NCBI RefSeq assembly: GCF_004343305.1
Contig: NZ_SMAF01000003.1
Location: 1 to 64,000, forward strand
From: Pseudofulvimonas gallinarii
Lineage (GTDB): Bacteria > Pseudomonadota > Gammaproteobacteria > Xanthomonadales > UBA2363
Direction of reading: 5' to 3'
Length of the DNA: 64,000 bases
A program made the position numbers and the translations under genes. Positions 38,727 through 47,615 of this stretch are shown in pieces (position 1 is the first letter of the stretch; each line of letters opens with the position of its first letter). The notes below the pieces were generated by a model. The model saw nothing but the letters and a program-made list of their open reading frames with translations. It did no database searches and had not been told where the DNA came from.

Positions 38727-41041
38727 AGGCGCGCGATGCGGCGCTGGCCGCGATCGTCGCGCTGCTGCTGCTGGGTGCGTGGGCGGCGTCGGGACTGCGC
38801 CTGGGCAGCGACCTGGCGCGCTTCATGCCGGACGCACGGGATGCCGACCAGCGCCTGCTGCGCGGTGAGCTGGGCAGTGGCCCGGCCAGCCGCATCCTGC
38901 TGCTGGCCATCGCTGCCGGCGACGAAGCGCGCGCGGCGGGTCTGAGCCGCGAGCTGGCAGCGCGCCTGCGCACGGATCCGGCTTTCGCCCAGGTGCTCAA
39001 CGGCGAGATCGACGAAAGCGCCATGCTCGCGACCCTGATGCCGCTGCGTTTCAGCCACAGTCCTGGCATGGACGTGGCGCGGTTCGACGTCGATGGCCTG
39101 TACGAGGTACTGCTGGAACGGCTCGCCGATCTGGGCGGTGCCGGCGGCGAGGCCTTCGATACCCTGCTGGCGCACGATCCGCATTTCCTGACCCTGGCGC
39201 TTGCGGAAAGCTGGCAGCCGCTGCAGGAGCCGACGCTGCGCGATGGCGTCTGGTTCACCGGCAACGGCGAGGCCCTGCTGCTGGTGCAGACGGAGGCGGC
39301 CGGATTCGATCCGCAGGCGCAGGCCGCTGCCATCGCGACCATCCGGTCGACCTTCGAGACATTGGCCGGCAATGACGCGACGCTGCTGCTCACCGGAGCG
39401 GGGAGCTTCAGTGCACGCATGAGCGAACGCGTCGCCGCCGAAGCGGGGCTGCTCGGCGGCATCGCGCTGGTGAGCCTGGTCGCCATGCTGCTGCTGGCCT
39501 ACCGTTCGGCGCTGTTCTTGCTGGCGTCGGCCGTGCCCATGGCCTGTGCGGCCGCCGCCGGGGTGATCGCGTTGCGTCTGGGTTTCGACGAGGCGCACGG
39601 CATCACCCTGGCCTTTGCTTTCACGCTGATCGGCGTTGCCCAGGACTATCCCGTCCACCTGTTGAGCCACCTGCACCCCGGTGTCCCGCCAGCGGTGGCG
39701 GCACGCCGCCTTTGGCCGGCGCTGCGCCTGGGCGTGGCCAGCACCGCGGTCGCCTACGCCAGCCTGTTTTCCGGCCAGGCCGAAGGCCTGGCGCAACTGG
39801 CGGTTTTCACCATTGCCGGCCTCCTCGCCGCCGCCCTCGTCAGCCGCTACCTGCTGCCGCAGGTGCTGCCTATGCCGCGACGCGATGTGCTGCACGGTCC
39901 CGGTTTCCGGCGCTGGGCGCAGCGCCTGGACGGCATCGACGGCGGCCTCTGGCCACTGCTGCCGGTGCTGCTGCTGGCCGGGGTGGCACTGATCGCGGGT
40001 GGACAGCGCAACTGGTGGAACAACGACCTGTCCAGCCTGACGCCGCTGCCGCAGGAATGGCTGCTCGAAGACATGCGCCTGCGTGCGGAGCTGGCCAGTC
40101 CCGACGCCCGCCACCTGCTGCTGCTGAGTGCGGCCGATCGCGAGGGCGTGCTGCGCCTGAGCGAGTCGCTTGCGCCGCGCTTCGACACGCTGGTCGAGGA
40201 GGGCGTGCTGGCCGACCACAGCCTGCCGTCGCGCTACCAGCCCAGTCGGCAGGTGCAGTCCTGGCGGCTGTCGAAACTGCCGACGCCCGAGGTCCTGCGC
40301 GCGGCCCTGGCTGACGCATCGGAAGCCAGCGGCTTCGATGCCGCGTTCTTCGAGCCGATGGTGCAGGACGTCGCCGCCGCGCAGGCGCCGGATGCTGCGG
40401 CGCGCATCGCGGCGGCGCAGGCCGACGGTCCGGCCGGCATGCGACTGGCCGCGATGTTCCGCGAACACCAGGGCCGCAGCGTCGCGCTGGTGCAACTGTC
40501 CGGGTTGCAGGATCCGCAGGCGCTGGAGGCGGCGCTCGACGGCCGGCCCGACGCCCGCATCCTCGACCTCAAAGCGGTCGCCGAAGGCATGGTGGCCGAT
40601 TACCGCAGCCGCGTCGTCTCCGGCCTCGGCATCGCCGCGGCGGCGCTGCTCGTGCTGCTGTGTGCCTGCCTGCGGCCGCGCCGCGCCATTCGCGTTCTGC
40701 CGCCGGTTCTACTGGGTCTGGTGGCGACCCTTGCCGTCCTCAGGCTGGCCGGTGTCGAGCTCACCCTGTTCCACCTGATCGCCTTGATGCTCGCTGCGGG
40801 CCTGGGCATGGATTACGCGCTGTTCTTCAATCATGCCGACAGCGCCGGGTCGCGGGCGCGGACCCTGCATGCCGTGCTGATCTCGGCGGCGTCGACGCTG
40901 CTGGTATTCGGCCTGCTCGGTGCGTCGTCCATTCCCGTGCTGCGCGCGATCGGCTCGACGGTCGCGATCGGCGTGGCGGCGCAATTCCTGCTCGCGCTGT
41001 GCATGAGCGGCGCCGCGCAGCGGAGGACAGCCGATGATTGA
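38723..41041 (+). CDS. MMPL/RND-type exporter (pigment locus)
   Basis: This large inner-membrane transporter of about 772 aa has the RND/MMPL layout: one N-terminal membrane segment, a periplasmic domain, then five more (about 245-390), repeated in the second half (about 415 onward, 640-770). Segments GIALVSLVAMLLLAYRS and LGMDYALFFNHA fit sterol-sensing/MMPL-type permeases. It probably extracts the pigment lipid for the LolA-like protein. The ATG at 38723 overlaps the LolA-like stop (ATGA); an ATG 12 bases earlier is the alternative. Confidence 0.85.
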   Translation: MKARDAALAAIVALLLLGAWAASGLRLGSDLARFMPDARDADQRLLRGELGSGPASRILLLAIAAGDEARAAGLSRELAARLRTDPAFAQVLNGEIDESAMLATLMPLRFSHSPGMDVARFDVDGLYEVLLERLADLGGAGGEAFDTLLAHDPHFLTLALAESWQPLQEPTLRDGVWFTGNGEALLLVQTEAAGFDPQAQAAAIATIRSTFETLAGNDATLLLTGAGSFSARMSERVAAEAGLLGGIALVSLVAMLLLAYRSALFLLASAVPMACAAAAGVIALRLGFDEAHGITLAFAFTLIGVAQDYPVHLLSHLHPGVPPAVAARRLWPALRLGVASTAVAYASLFSGQAEGLAQLAVFTIAGLLAAALVSRYLLPQVLPMPRRDVLHGPGFRRWAQRLDGIDGGLWPLLPVLLLAGVALIAGGQRNWWNNDLSSLTPLPQEWLLEDMRLRAELASPDARHLLLLSAADREGVLRLSESLAPRFDTLVEEGVLADHSLPSRYQPSRQVQSWRLSKLPTPEVLRAALADASEASGFDAAFFEPMVQDVAAAQAPDAAARIAAAQADGPAGMRLAAMFREHQGRSVALVQLSGLQDPQALEAALDGRPDARILDLKAVAEGMVADYRSRVVSGLGIAAAALLVLLCACLRPRRAIRVLPPVLLGLVATLAVLRLAGVELTLFHLIALMLAAGLGMDYALFFNHADSAGSRARTLHAVLISAASTLLVFGLLGASSIPVLRAIGSTVAIGVAAQFLLALCMSGAAQRRTADD

Positions 41042-41471
41042 ACGCAGCGAATGGCTCCACCTGATTCCCCACCAGGGACGCATGGCGCTGGTGGACCGTG
41101 TCCTGCACTTCGACAACGAAGGTCTCGATGCGGAGAGCGACAACCACCGTGATCCATCGCATCCGCTGCGTCGCGACGGCGTGCTGCGTGCGGTCCACCT
41201 GTGCGAATACGGCGCGCAGGCCATGGCGGTGCATGGCGCGCTGGTGGCACGCGCAAGCGGCGCCACGGCCCTGCCCGGCCTGCTGGTCGCCCTGCGCGCC
41301 GTGGAACTGGCCGTGGAGCGCATCGACCACCTGCCCGGCACGCTGCAGATCCAGGCGGTGCGCGTGACCACCGATTCCAGCGCCTGGCTGTACCGCTTCA
41401 GCGTCAGGCATGAAGGCGAAGAGCTGGCACGGGGCCAGGCCATGGTGATGCTCGACAATGGCGACACATGA
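41034..41471 (+). CDS. ApeP-like 3-hydroxyacyl-ACP dehydratase
   Basis: This 145-aa hotdog-fold protein resembles the ApeP dehydratase of aryl-polyene clusters. It has LIPHQGRMALVDRV near the N-terminus, CEYGAQAMAVHGAL around residue 60 and VELAVERIDHLPGTLQI further on. Together with the short dehydratase it would set the all-trans double bonds of the polyene. It overlaps both the exporter and the reductase genes. Confidence 0.82.
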   Translation: MIERSEWLHLIPHQGRMALVDRVLHFDNEGLDAESDNHRDPSHPLRRDGVLRAVHLCEYGAQAMAVHGALVARASGATALPGLLVALRAVELAVERIDHLPGTLQIQAVRVTTDSSAWLYRFSVRHEGEELARGQAMVMLDNGDT

Positions 41472-42201
41472 TCCGAAGCCGCAACGGCGGGCACTTGTAA
41501 CCGGTGGCAGTGGCGATCTGGGCCAGGCCATCTGCCGCGCGCTTGCGGCGGATGGCTGTGCGGTGATCGTCCATGCCAGTACCCGTCCGGAACGGGCCGA
41601 GGCGCTGGCGGCATCAATCGATGAATCGGGTGGTTGCGCTGAGGTCGCCGTGTTCGATGTCACCGACGCCGGGACGGCGCAGGCGGCGATCGACGGCCTG
41701 CTCGAAGCAGGGCCAATAGACATCGTGGTGAACAATGCCGGCATCCACGACGACGCGCCCATGGCCGGCATGGGCGATGACCAATGGCGCCGCGTCATCG
41801 ACGTCAGCCTCAATGGCTTCTTCCACGTCACCCGCCCGCTGTTGCTGCCGATGGCGAGGCGGCGTTTCGGCCGCATCATCAATGTGTCCTCGGTGGCGGC
41901 GGTGACGGGCAACCGCGGCCAGGCCAATTACGCCGCCGCGAAAGCCGGCCTGCATGGCGCGACGCTGACGCTGGCGCGTGAAATGGGCAGTCGCGGCATC
42001 ACCGCCAACGTCGTCGCGCCGGGCATCATCGAGGGTCGCATGACCGCGGGCCTTTTCACGCCTGAACTCGTGCGTCAACTCGTCCCGGCCGCCCGCACGG
42101 GGCGCCCGGAGGAGGTTGCGGCGCTGGTCCGTTTCCTTGCCTCGCCGGAGGCGGGCTACATCAACGGGCAGGTCATCGGCGTCAACGGCGGCATGGCCTG
42201 A
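41458..42201 (+). CDS. 3-ketoacyl-ACP reductase, FabG-like (pigment locus)
   Basis: This NADPH-dependent SDR reductase of 247 aa has the cofactor motif VTGGSGDLGQ at 14-23, NNAGIHDDAP, the catalytic Ser in INVSSVAA and YAAAK (YxxxK). The terminal GQVIGVNGGMA is typical of FabG. It would reduce the 3-keto group after each condensation. It is the last gene of the plus-strand pigment operon, with a 14-base overlap upstream. Confidence 0.9.
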   Translation: MATHDPKPQRRALVTGGSGDLGQAICRALAADGCAVIVHASTRPERAEALAASIDESGGCAEVAVFDVTDAGTAQAAIDGLLEAGPIDIVVNNAGIHDDAPMAGMGDDQWRRVIDVSLNGFFHVTRPLLLPMARRRFGRIINVSSVAAVTGNRGQANYAAAKAGLHGATLTLAREMGSRGITANVVAPGIIEGRMTAGLFTPELVRQLVPAARTGRPEEVAALVRFLASPEAGYINGQVIGVNGGMA

Positions 42202-42240
42202 GCCTATCCGGGGGCGGCGCCCGTAGCTGCCGCCGTCACG

Positions 42241-42275
42241 AAAAGCGTGGACGGGCTCGCCCTTCGCGTCCACGC
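42241..42275 (-). terminator. Intrinsic terminator-like hairpin facing the minus strand
   Basis: A 9-bp stem (GCGTGGACG at 42245-42253 with CGTCCACGC at 42267-42275) is preceded by AAAA on the plus strand. It therefore reads as stem plus TTTT only for minus-strand transcription. It lies 44 bases after the ketoreductase stop. Confidence 0.45.
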
Positions 42276-42403
42276 GCGCGAACGGCCCCGGGATAAACGG
42301 CTTCTTGTCCCTTTCCTGCGCGTGTTCGCTGTTCCGCTGGACGCAAACAGACCTTCACGCCCAGAATTCGAAAAAACCGCGGGCGCGTGGGACAACGGCC
42401 CTG

Positions 42404-42503
42404 TTCGAACGTCCCATATTGAATGGGTGCGTTATAATAATTGCAAAAATTACGCACAATAACCTACGTGAATGTTGACAATGTTGCGTGAGCATCTGAT
42501 AGG
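42404..42503. promoter_or_regulatory. AT-rich leader with palindrome and promoter-like boxes
   Basis: This is the most AT-rich stretch seen in the pigment region. GTGCGT (42427-42432) and ACGCAC (42452-42457) form inverted arms around an AT core that includes a perfect TATAAT (42433-42438). TTGACA (42475-42480) is followed after 17 bases by GATAGG, a fair promoter for the secreted-protein gene at 42656. The rest of the 42202-42655 gap shows no gene. Confidence 0.5.
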
Positions 42504-42655
42504 GTAAAGCTGTCGTCGTGCAGCGCAATAGAAGTGTGTCCGGCAGCGGCGACGGGATTGGAGCCGGCAGCCGCACCCTGGACGGTCGCCGTCTCCGTGT
42601 TGGGCGTGGATCCAACCGCGCCCGCGAACTACGCAGGACTTACGGAGCGACAACA

Positions 42656-43750
42656 ATGAAAAAGAACGCAGAAACGGGTCTGAATGCCCGTGCCAAGCGG
42701 AAAGGATGCGGCGTCCTCGCAAGAACCCTGGCTGCAGCTGGCCTGTCGCTCGCGATCGGTGCGGCTTTCGCCGACCCGGTCACGGTTCCGAATGGCGACT
42801 TCAGTGACCCCGGAAACACCGGCACGGTCGGTGGTGGGCTCCTCGGGGGTTCCGGCGTGAACGCGCTGATCGGCAATGGCCCCTGGCGCGGCACCTACTG
42901 GGGTATCGCCGATCTGCTCGCGCCGCCGTCCCTGGCCATCAACCACAATACCCAGACCGCAACGATTGGCGGCATCGCCGGCGTCAACCTGCTGGGCCTG
43001 GTCAACAACGGCGGATACTTCACGCAGACCCTGGCGCAGAACTGGGAGCTCGGACGTTTCTACGTCCTCAGCGCCGACGTCGACGCCGGCGAACTGCTGA
43101 ACCTCGACCTCCTGGGCGACTCCGGCGTCGGCATCGCCTTCCGCTCCGGCAACGATGTGCTGGCCTCCTCCACGAGCGCACTGGGCCACCTGCTCGACCT
43201 CGATCTGGTGGGTAGCGATATGTACCGCGTTCGCCTGGGCTATTTCGCCGATCTCAACGCGACCGGCCCGATCAACATCAAGATGGGCTACGAGCCGCAG
43301 GGCGTGGCGTCTGTGGACCTGCTTTCCGACGTGACCTTCCGCAATGTCGGCCTGGAAGTCCGTGACATCGGTGATCCGGCGGCCTTCGAAATCCTGACCC
43401 ACGGCGACCTGTTGCAGGCCGAGGTCGGCCAGCCGTTCTCGGGCAACCTGATCGTGCTGGTGCGCGACGACGATGGTGACGGAGTCCCGGGCTATACGGT
43501 GACCTTCACCGCCCCCACGACCGGCGCCAGCGCGGTCCTGACCTCGCCGACTGGTGGAACCGGTACCACGGTGACCGCCGTCACCGACATCGACGGCCTT
43601 GCCATGGTGAGCGCACAGGCCAACAGCGAGGCCGGTTGCTACCGCGTGACGGTCGAAGGCGTTGGCATCCCCGAGGTCGCCACGTTCTACCTGCGCAACT
43701 ACAGCAATGCGCCGGGCGTGAACTCGATCTTCTGCAACGGCTACCAGTAA
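42656..43750 (+). CDS. Exported Ig-like-domain protein with C-terminal IFxNGYQ motif
   Basis: This 364-aa exported protein has a long twin-basic signal region (1-40, ending AIGAAFADP). The first half begins PVTVPNGDFSDPGN, like surface proteins of the discoidin-like or anchored type. The second half (about 255-350) resembles an invasin/Big_1 Ig-like domain (GQPFSGNLIVLVRDDDGDGV). The last residues SIFCNGYQ match a motif in two other exported proteins here. GGAG precedes the ATG. The gene interrupts the pigment locus, with its own AT-rich leader. No catalytic motif is seen. Confidence 0.8.
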   Translation: MKKNAETGLNARAKRKGCGVLARTLAAAGLSLAIGAAFADPVTVPNGDFSDPGNTGTVGGGLLGGSGVNALIGNGPWRGTYWGIADLLAPPSLAINHNTQTATIGGIAGVNLLGLVNNGGYFTQTLAQNWELGRFYVLSADVDAGELLNLDLLGDSGVGIAFRSGNDVLASSTSALGHLLDLDLVGSDMYRVRLGYFADLNATGPINIKMGYEPQGVASVDLLSDVTFRNVGLEVRDIGDPAAFEILTHGDLLQAEVGQPFSGNLIVLVRDDDGDGVPGYTVTFTAPTTGASAVLTSPTGGTGTTVTAVTDIDGLAMVSAQANSEAGCYRVTVEGVGIPEVATFYLRNYSNAPGVNSIFCNGYQ

Positions 43751-43851
43751 TTCGATCCTGGACGGCGCCGCCGGAAGCGGCGGCGCGTCCTGCCCGGCAC
43801 GCCCTTTGTGGCATCATCGACATTCACTCAATGTCGATTCGGGAGGATCGA

Positions 43852-44355
43852 GTGACCCATTCTGCAGCGAAGCTTGTCGCCGTGGCCCTGCTGGGCCAAT
43901 GCCTGACCGTGTCGGCGCAACCGGTGGTGATCGCGGATACGGTGCCCTACGCCGAGGACGCCGATGTGCAACGCAAGATCCGCGAGGAGTGCGTCGAGCT
44001 GAACCGGGATTTCGCGCAGTACATCCGCGAGTACGCGGCGGACAAGCGCATCGACGTCACGTTCGGCGACAACCGTTCCGGCTCGGGCACCGAGCTGCGC
44101 GTGGAGATCACGCATGCCGTCAGCCACGGCAACGCCTGGATAGGCCATCAGAAGGGGGCCGCGGCCCGCGGTGCGCTGTTCCGCGATGGCGAGCGCATCG
44201 CCACCGTCAGGGCGCGGCGATTCTCCATGGGCGGCGCCTTCGCCGGCTTCAAGGGTTCCTGCTCTGTGCTCGGCCGGACCGTGAAGGCGATGGGCCGTGA
44301 CATCGCCTACTGGCTGGAAAATCCGCTCGACGGCGCCGAGCTCGGCGACTACTGA
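43852..44355 (+). CDS. Exported hypothetical protein
   Basis: This 167-aa protein with a signal peptide (AAKLVAVALLGQCLTVSAQ) is not recognised. The mature part is alpha/beta-like with a conserved-looking C-terminus (GSCSVLGRTVKAMGRDIAYW). The GTG at 43852 is chosen because GGGAGG lies 5 bases upstream; an ATG seven codons earlier is the alternative. It follows the Ig-like gene by about 100 bases and may be co-transcribed with it. It is convergent with the halogenase. Confidence 0.65.
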   Translation: MTHSAAKLVAVALLGQCLTVSAQPVVIADTVPYAEDADVQRKIREECVELNRDFAQYIREYAADKRIDVTFGDNRSGSGTELRVEITHAVSHGNAWIGHQKGAAARGALFRDGERIATVRARRFSMGGAFAGFKGSCSVLGRTVKAMGRDIAYWLENPLDGAELGDY

Positions 44356-44467
44356 ACCCTCATCCGCAACGGGTCACGCGGCCGTCTCGCGGCGGCCGCC
44401 GACCCTCCGCGGTGTGCGAGGCAAACGTGTACCCGGGCGAGTGGCCGCGTCCAGGCGGCCGTCCTGC

Positions 44468-46033
44468 TCATGTGTTCTCGAACAGCTGGCGGTCGAACAG
44501 GTCCAGCGCCTGCGCCGGCAAGGGTCCGCGGCCGGCGCGGGCGCGCAGTGTGTCGGCCAGCTGCTGGAGTTGCGCGATGTTCCGGCGCAGGCGGGCGCGG
44601 GTCTCCTCGGCGGAGAGGCTGTCGAGCATCTCGCGGTTCAACTGCGCAAACCACTCAAGGCGCCCCTGGTCCAGCATGTGGGCACGATCGGGTTTGTCGC
44701 CATCGCGGTGCCAGTCACGCATCAACGCCTGCATCCGCGTGTTCAGCTGCTGCGCCTGTTCCAGCTCCGGCGCCAGCTCGCTGAACAGCGCCAGGTCGGT
44801 CAGCCGGCCCTGGAACACGATCTGGCACAGCACGCCCCAGTAATAGCTGTAATCCCAGATCACCTTCATCGGCATCACCACGGGGTCGCCGAACAGCGGG
44901 TACTGGTCCTGGTAGAGCGCCAGCGTGTTGCGATAGAAGGAAAAGTACAGCTGCTCATAGATGCGCGCGTGGCCATCGACAGGGTCGCCGGCACGGTCCT
45001 GCGCGACCAGTTCGGTGATGTAGGTGTTGGCGATGCAGATGAAGTCGCTGCCCGGCGAATAGAACGGATCCAGGAACAGCCCGGCCTCGCCGGTGAGCGC
45101 CCATCGGTCGCCGGAAAACACCTGCTTGCAGCCGTAGGAGAAGTGTCGGAAGAACAGGAAGTCCAGCAGCTTGTCGCGCGTGCGCTCGCAGTGGTCCGCG
45201 ATCAGCGGCTGGAACTCGCGCAGCCAGTCCAGCGCCTTGTCGAAGGTGTTCATGCGATCCAGCGGATGCATCTTCGCATCGCAGACGATGCCGACCGAAT
45301 GTGCGCCGGAGGAGAGCGGAATCAGCCAGACCCAGTAGCCCGGACCGACCATGTGGTTGGTGGATCGCCAGCGCTCCGGCGGTGTGCACTGTCCACGCCA
45401 GCCGTCATTGCCGGTCCAGTCGTCGATCAGCAGGTGCTCGTCGATGCGCCACCACACGGCATTGGCGTCATGGTCGTTCGGTTGCGCCAGATCCAGCTTG
45501 CGCTTGATCAGCCCGGCGCGGCCGGTGGCGTCGATCAGCCAGCGGCAGCGCAGGTGGTGGCGAACGCCGTCATGTTCGTATGTGAGGGCGTGGTCGCCCT
45601 CACCGTCGGCCAATTCGAAGCCGCGCACCTTCGCGCGGTCCATGAACTCGATGCCGCGCCGCCGCGCCTCCTCGCCCAGGAAGTTCTCGAAGATGCCGCG
45701 GTCGATCTGGTAGCTGGGCGTCGGGAAGATGCTGCGCACGCCCAGTTCGGTGACGGCGTCGATGTCGCGGCGGTATTCCGACCAGAAGAAACGGAAGCCG
45801 AACTTGCGGATGTGGTCGCGTTCGAGATGCTGGCGAAGGCCGAGCGTTTCGGAGAAATAGCGGGCGCCGATCTCGACGGTGGATTCACCGACCTTGTGTG
45901 CCGCGGCGGGAAGCGGATGTGGCTTGCGTTCCAGGACGAGGATGTCGATGTCGGGGAAGCGCTGGCGAAGCTGGAGCGCGAGGGTCAGGCCGGCGAGGCC
46001 GCCCCCCATGATGACGACTTCACGCTGGATCAT
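44468..46033 (-). CDS. Flavin-dependent halogenase (tryptophan-halogenase family)
   Basis: This 521-aa FADH2-dependent halogenase has the FAD motif VIMGGGLAGLTLAL, the catalytic lysine Lys47 in AHKVGESTVE and the halogenase signature WVWLIP at 234-239. These are the two hallmarks that separate halogenases from monooxygenases. Xanthomonadins are brominated aryl polyenes, so ring or chain bromination of the pigment is the likely role. A partner flavin reductase is not in the window. The start overlaps the stop of the glycosyltransferase by four bases, making it the last gene of a four-gene minus-strand unit. Confidence 0.87.
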   Translation of the reverse strand: MIQREVVIMGGGLAGLTLALQLRQRFPDIDILVLERKPHPLPAAAHKVGESTVEIGARYFSETLGLRQHLERDHIRKFGFRFFWSEYRRDIDAVTELGVRSIFPTPSYQIDRGIFENFLGEEARRRGIEFMDRAKVRGFELADGEGDHALTYEHDGVRHHLRCRWLIDATGRAGLIKRKLDLAQPNDHDANAVWWRIDEHLLIDDWTGNDGWRGQCTPPERWRSTNHMVGPGYWVWLIPLSSGAHSVGIVCDAKMHPLDRMNTFDKALDWLREFQPLIADHCERTRDKLLDFLFFRHFSYGCKQVFSGDRWALTGEAGLFLDPFYSPGSDFICIANTYITELVAQDRAGDPVDGHARIYEQLYFSFYRNTLALYQDQYPLFGDPVVMPMKVIWDYSYYWGVLCQIVFQGRLTDLALFSELAPELEQAQQLNTRMQALMRDWHRDGDKPDRAHMLDQGRLEWFAQLNREMLDSLSAEETRARLRRNIAQLQQLADTLRARAGRGPLPAQALDLFDRQLFENT

Positions 46034-46818
46034 GTGGGCGGCGCCTGTGGCTGCAGGAAGGGCGGTTGCGGATCGACGATCAGCGCCGGCTCGCGACGCA
46101 CGCGACGGAAGTTGCCGATCATGAAACCGGCGCGGACGATGCGCCAGACGACCCGTGAAGCGATGCGCGTGAAGTCGGGCAGCGAGCGGAAATGGCTGCG
46201 GCGGAATTCACTGTGGTAGCGCGACGCGATCGGAACCGACACCATGCGTGCCTTACGGCGCCGGCTGGCCTCGATGAGGATGTCGGTTTCGAAGACGAAT
46301 CCTTCGCCGGCGCTGTCCGCCAGTTCCATCACCGCGCGCGGGTAGTAGCGCTGGCCACTCTGGGTATCGACGACGCGCTGGCCGCAGGCCCAGCTGATGC
46401 CCCAGTCGGCGAAGTTGTTGGCGCGCCGGCGGTAGGCCGGCTGCTGCTCGCGATTGATCAGGCGTGCGCCGATGACGATATGGCCGGGATACAGGGCGGC
46501 CGCCGCCAGCAGGCGCGGGATGTCCGTGGCGACATGCTGGCCATCGCCGTCCATGGTCACCACGGCATCGAATCCCTGCGCGAGTGCATGGCGGAATCCG
46601 GCGCGCAGCGCCTCGCCCTTGCCGCGTGGCGTATCGTGCCGGATGACGGTGACGCCGGGCAGGTCGGCAACCTGGTCGGCGGTGCCATCGCTGGAACCGT
46701 CATCGACCAGGATCAGGTCCGGCAGTTCGGTCAGCGCCGACTCGACCACGCCGCGAATGGCCGCACGCTCATTCAGGGCAGGAACGAGCACGGCGACGCG
46801 CGGCACGGATGGGGTCAT
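46030..46818 (-). CDS. Family 2 glycosyltransferase, DPM/polyprenyl type (pigment locus)
   Basis: This 262-aa GT-A enzyme has AVLVPALNERAAIRGVV at the start, LILVDDGSSDGTADQV, the metal motif TMDGDGQH and FVFETDILIEASRR. It is like dolichyl-phosphate-sugar synthases and the glycosyltransferases that occur in aryl-polyene loci. It lacks C-terminal membrane spans. Four-base overlaps tie it to the chain-length factor upstream and the halogenase downstream. Confidence 0.86.
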   Translation of the reverse strand: MTPSVPRVAVLVPALNERAAIRGVVESALTELPDLILVDDGSSDGTADQVADLPGVTVIRHDTPRGKGEALRAGFRHALAQGFDAVVTMDGDGQHVATDIPRLLAAAALYPGHIVIGARLINREQQPAYRRRANNFADWGISWACGQRVVDTQSGQRYYPRAVMELADSAGEGFVFETDILIEASRRRKARMVSVPIASRYHSEFRRSHFRSLPDFTRIASRVVWRIVRAGFMIGNFRRVRREPALIVDPQPPFLQPQAPPT

Positions 46819-47615
46819 GGAGTCAGTTCCAGGTGCAGTTCAAGTCCGCTCGACAGCTGCAGGGAAAAGGTGCCCGGCACGCCACTGGCGACAGAGGCCA
46901 GCAAAGGGATCGATCCGGCGGCGATCGGATTGGCGCTGCAAAGGTGGGCAATGCCCGAAGCCGTGCCGGCCATATCGCCGGCGGACGCGACCGCGTTCCG
47001 CGGGCGCGCCTCGATGCGCAGGATCGGGCCTTCGGAGGCTGCGGCGTCCAGCACCAGCGCGCAGCCGAACGAGCGCGACACCGAGGCGATGTCGCCGACC
47101 GGGCCGGCGCCGGCGCTGTCGTAGGCGGCCAGCACCACCGGTGCGCGTGCGTCGACCGCCTGGCAGGCCGCTTCCAGCAGTCCGGCCGCGAAGGTCTCGC
47201 GCGACGCCGCGATCGATGTCGTCGGCGCCATCGCACCGGTGGCGATGCTCCAGTAACCCGAAGGTGCGTTGTGCACGGAGTTGTGGAAGCGGATCGGCGA
47301 CATCGTCGACGGATCATCGCGCAGCGTCGCGCACATGTAGTCGTTGATCGACAGGTCGCCGTAGATCGAGGCGAAGACACTCGGCAGCGTCGCCGCGTCG
47401 ACACCGGCCTCCATGCACGCCTGTTCGGCAACGGCCAGCGCCAGGAGCACGCTTTCCGGCGCGCGCCGCCGCTCGTTGGCGGGCATCAGCGTCGGCGCCG
47501 GACGGCCATCGCCGGAGGCCGGCCAGTCGCCATTCGCCAGCAGCGTGCGGGCCAGCGACCAGTCGGCGACGCCCGGCGACCACACGCCGATTCCGCGAAT
47601 GCGCAGCGTCGTCAT
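46815..47615 (-). CDS. Ketosynthase chain-length factor-like protein
   Basis: This 266-aa protein has a partial beta-ketoacyl synthase fold: IRGIGVWSPGVADW at the start, SIYGDLSINDYMC, FHNSVHNAPSGYWSIATGA and a short C-terminal region. No catalytic Cys is seen at the expected place (SIATGAMAP instead of TACSS), so it should act as a non-catalytic partner that sets chain length. It overlaps the true ketosynthase by ATGA, the standard arrangement for a KS/CLF heterodimer. Confidence 0.84.
   Translation of the reverse strand: MTTLRIRGIGVWSPGVADWSLARTLLANGDWPASGDGRPAPTLMPANERRRAPESVLLALAVAEQACMEAGVDAATLPSVFASIYGDLSINDYMCATLRDDPSTMSPIRFHNSVHNAPSGYWSIATGAMAPTTSIAASRETFAAGLLEAACQAVDARAPVVLAAYDSAGAGPVGDIASVSRSFGCALVLDAAASEGPILRIEARPRNAVASAGDMAGTASGIAHLCSANPIAAGSIPLLASVASGVPGTFSLQLSSGLELHLELTP

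Noticed and set aside
44297-46219. A 640-codon plus-strand frame across the halogenase
   Set aside because: It is antisense to a gene with intact FAD, lysine and WxWxIP motifs and itself shows no family resemblance.
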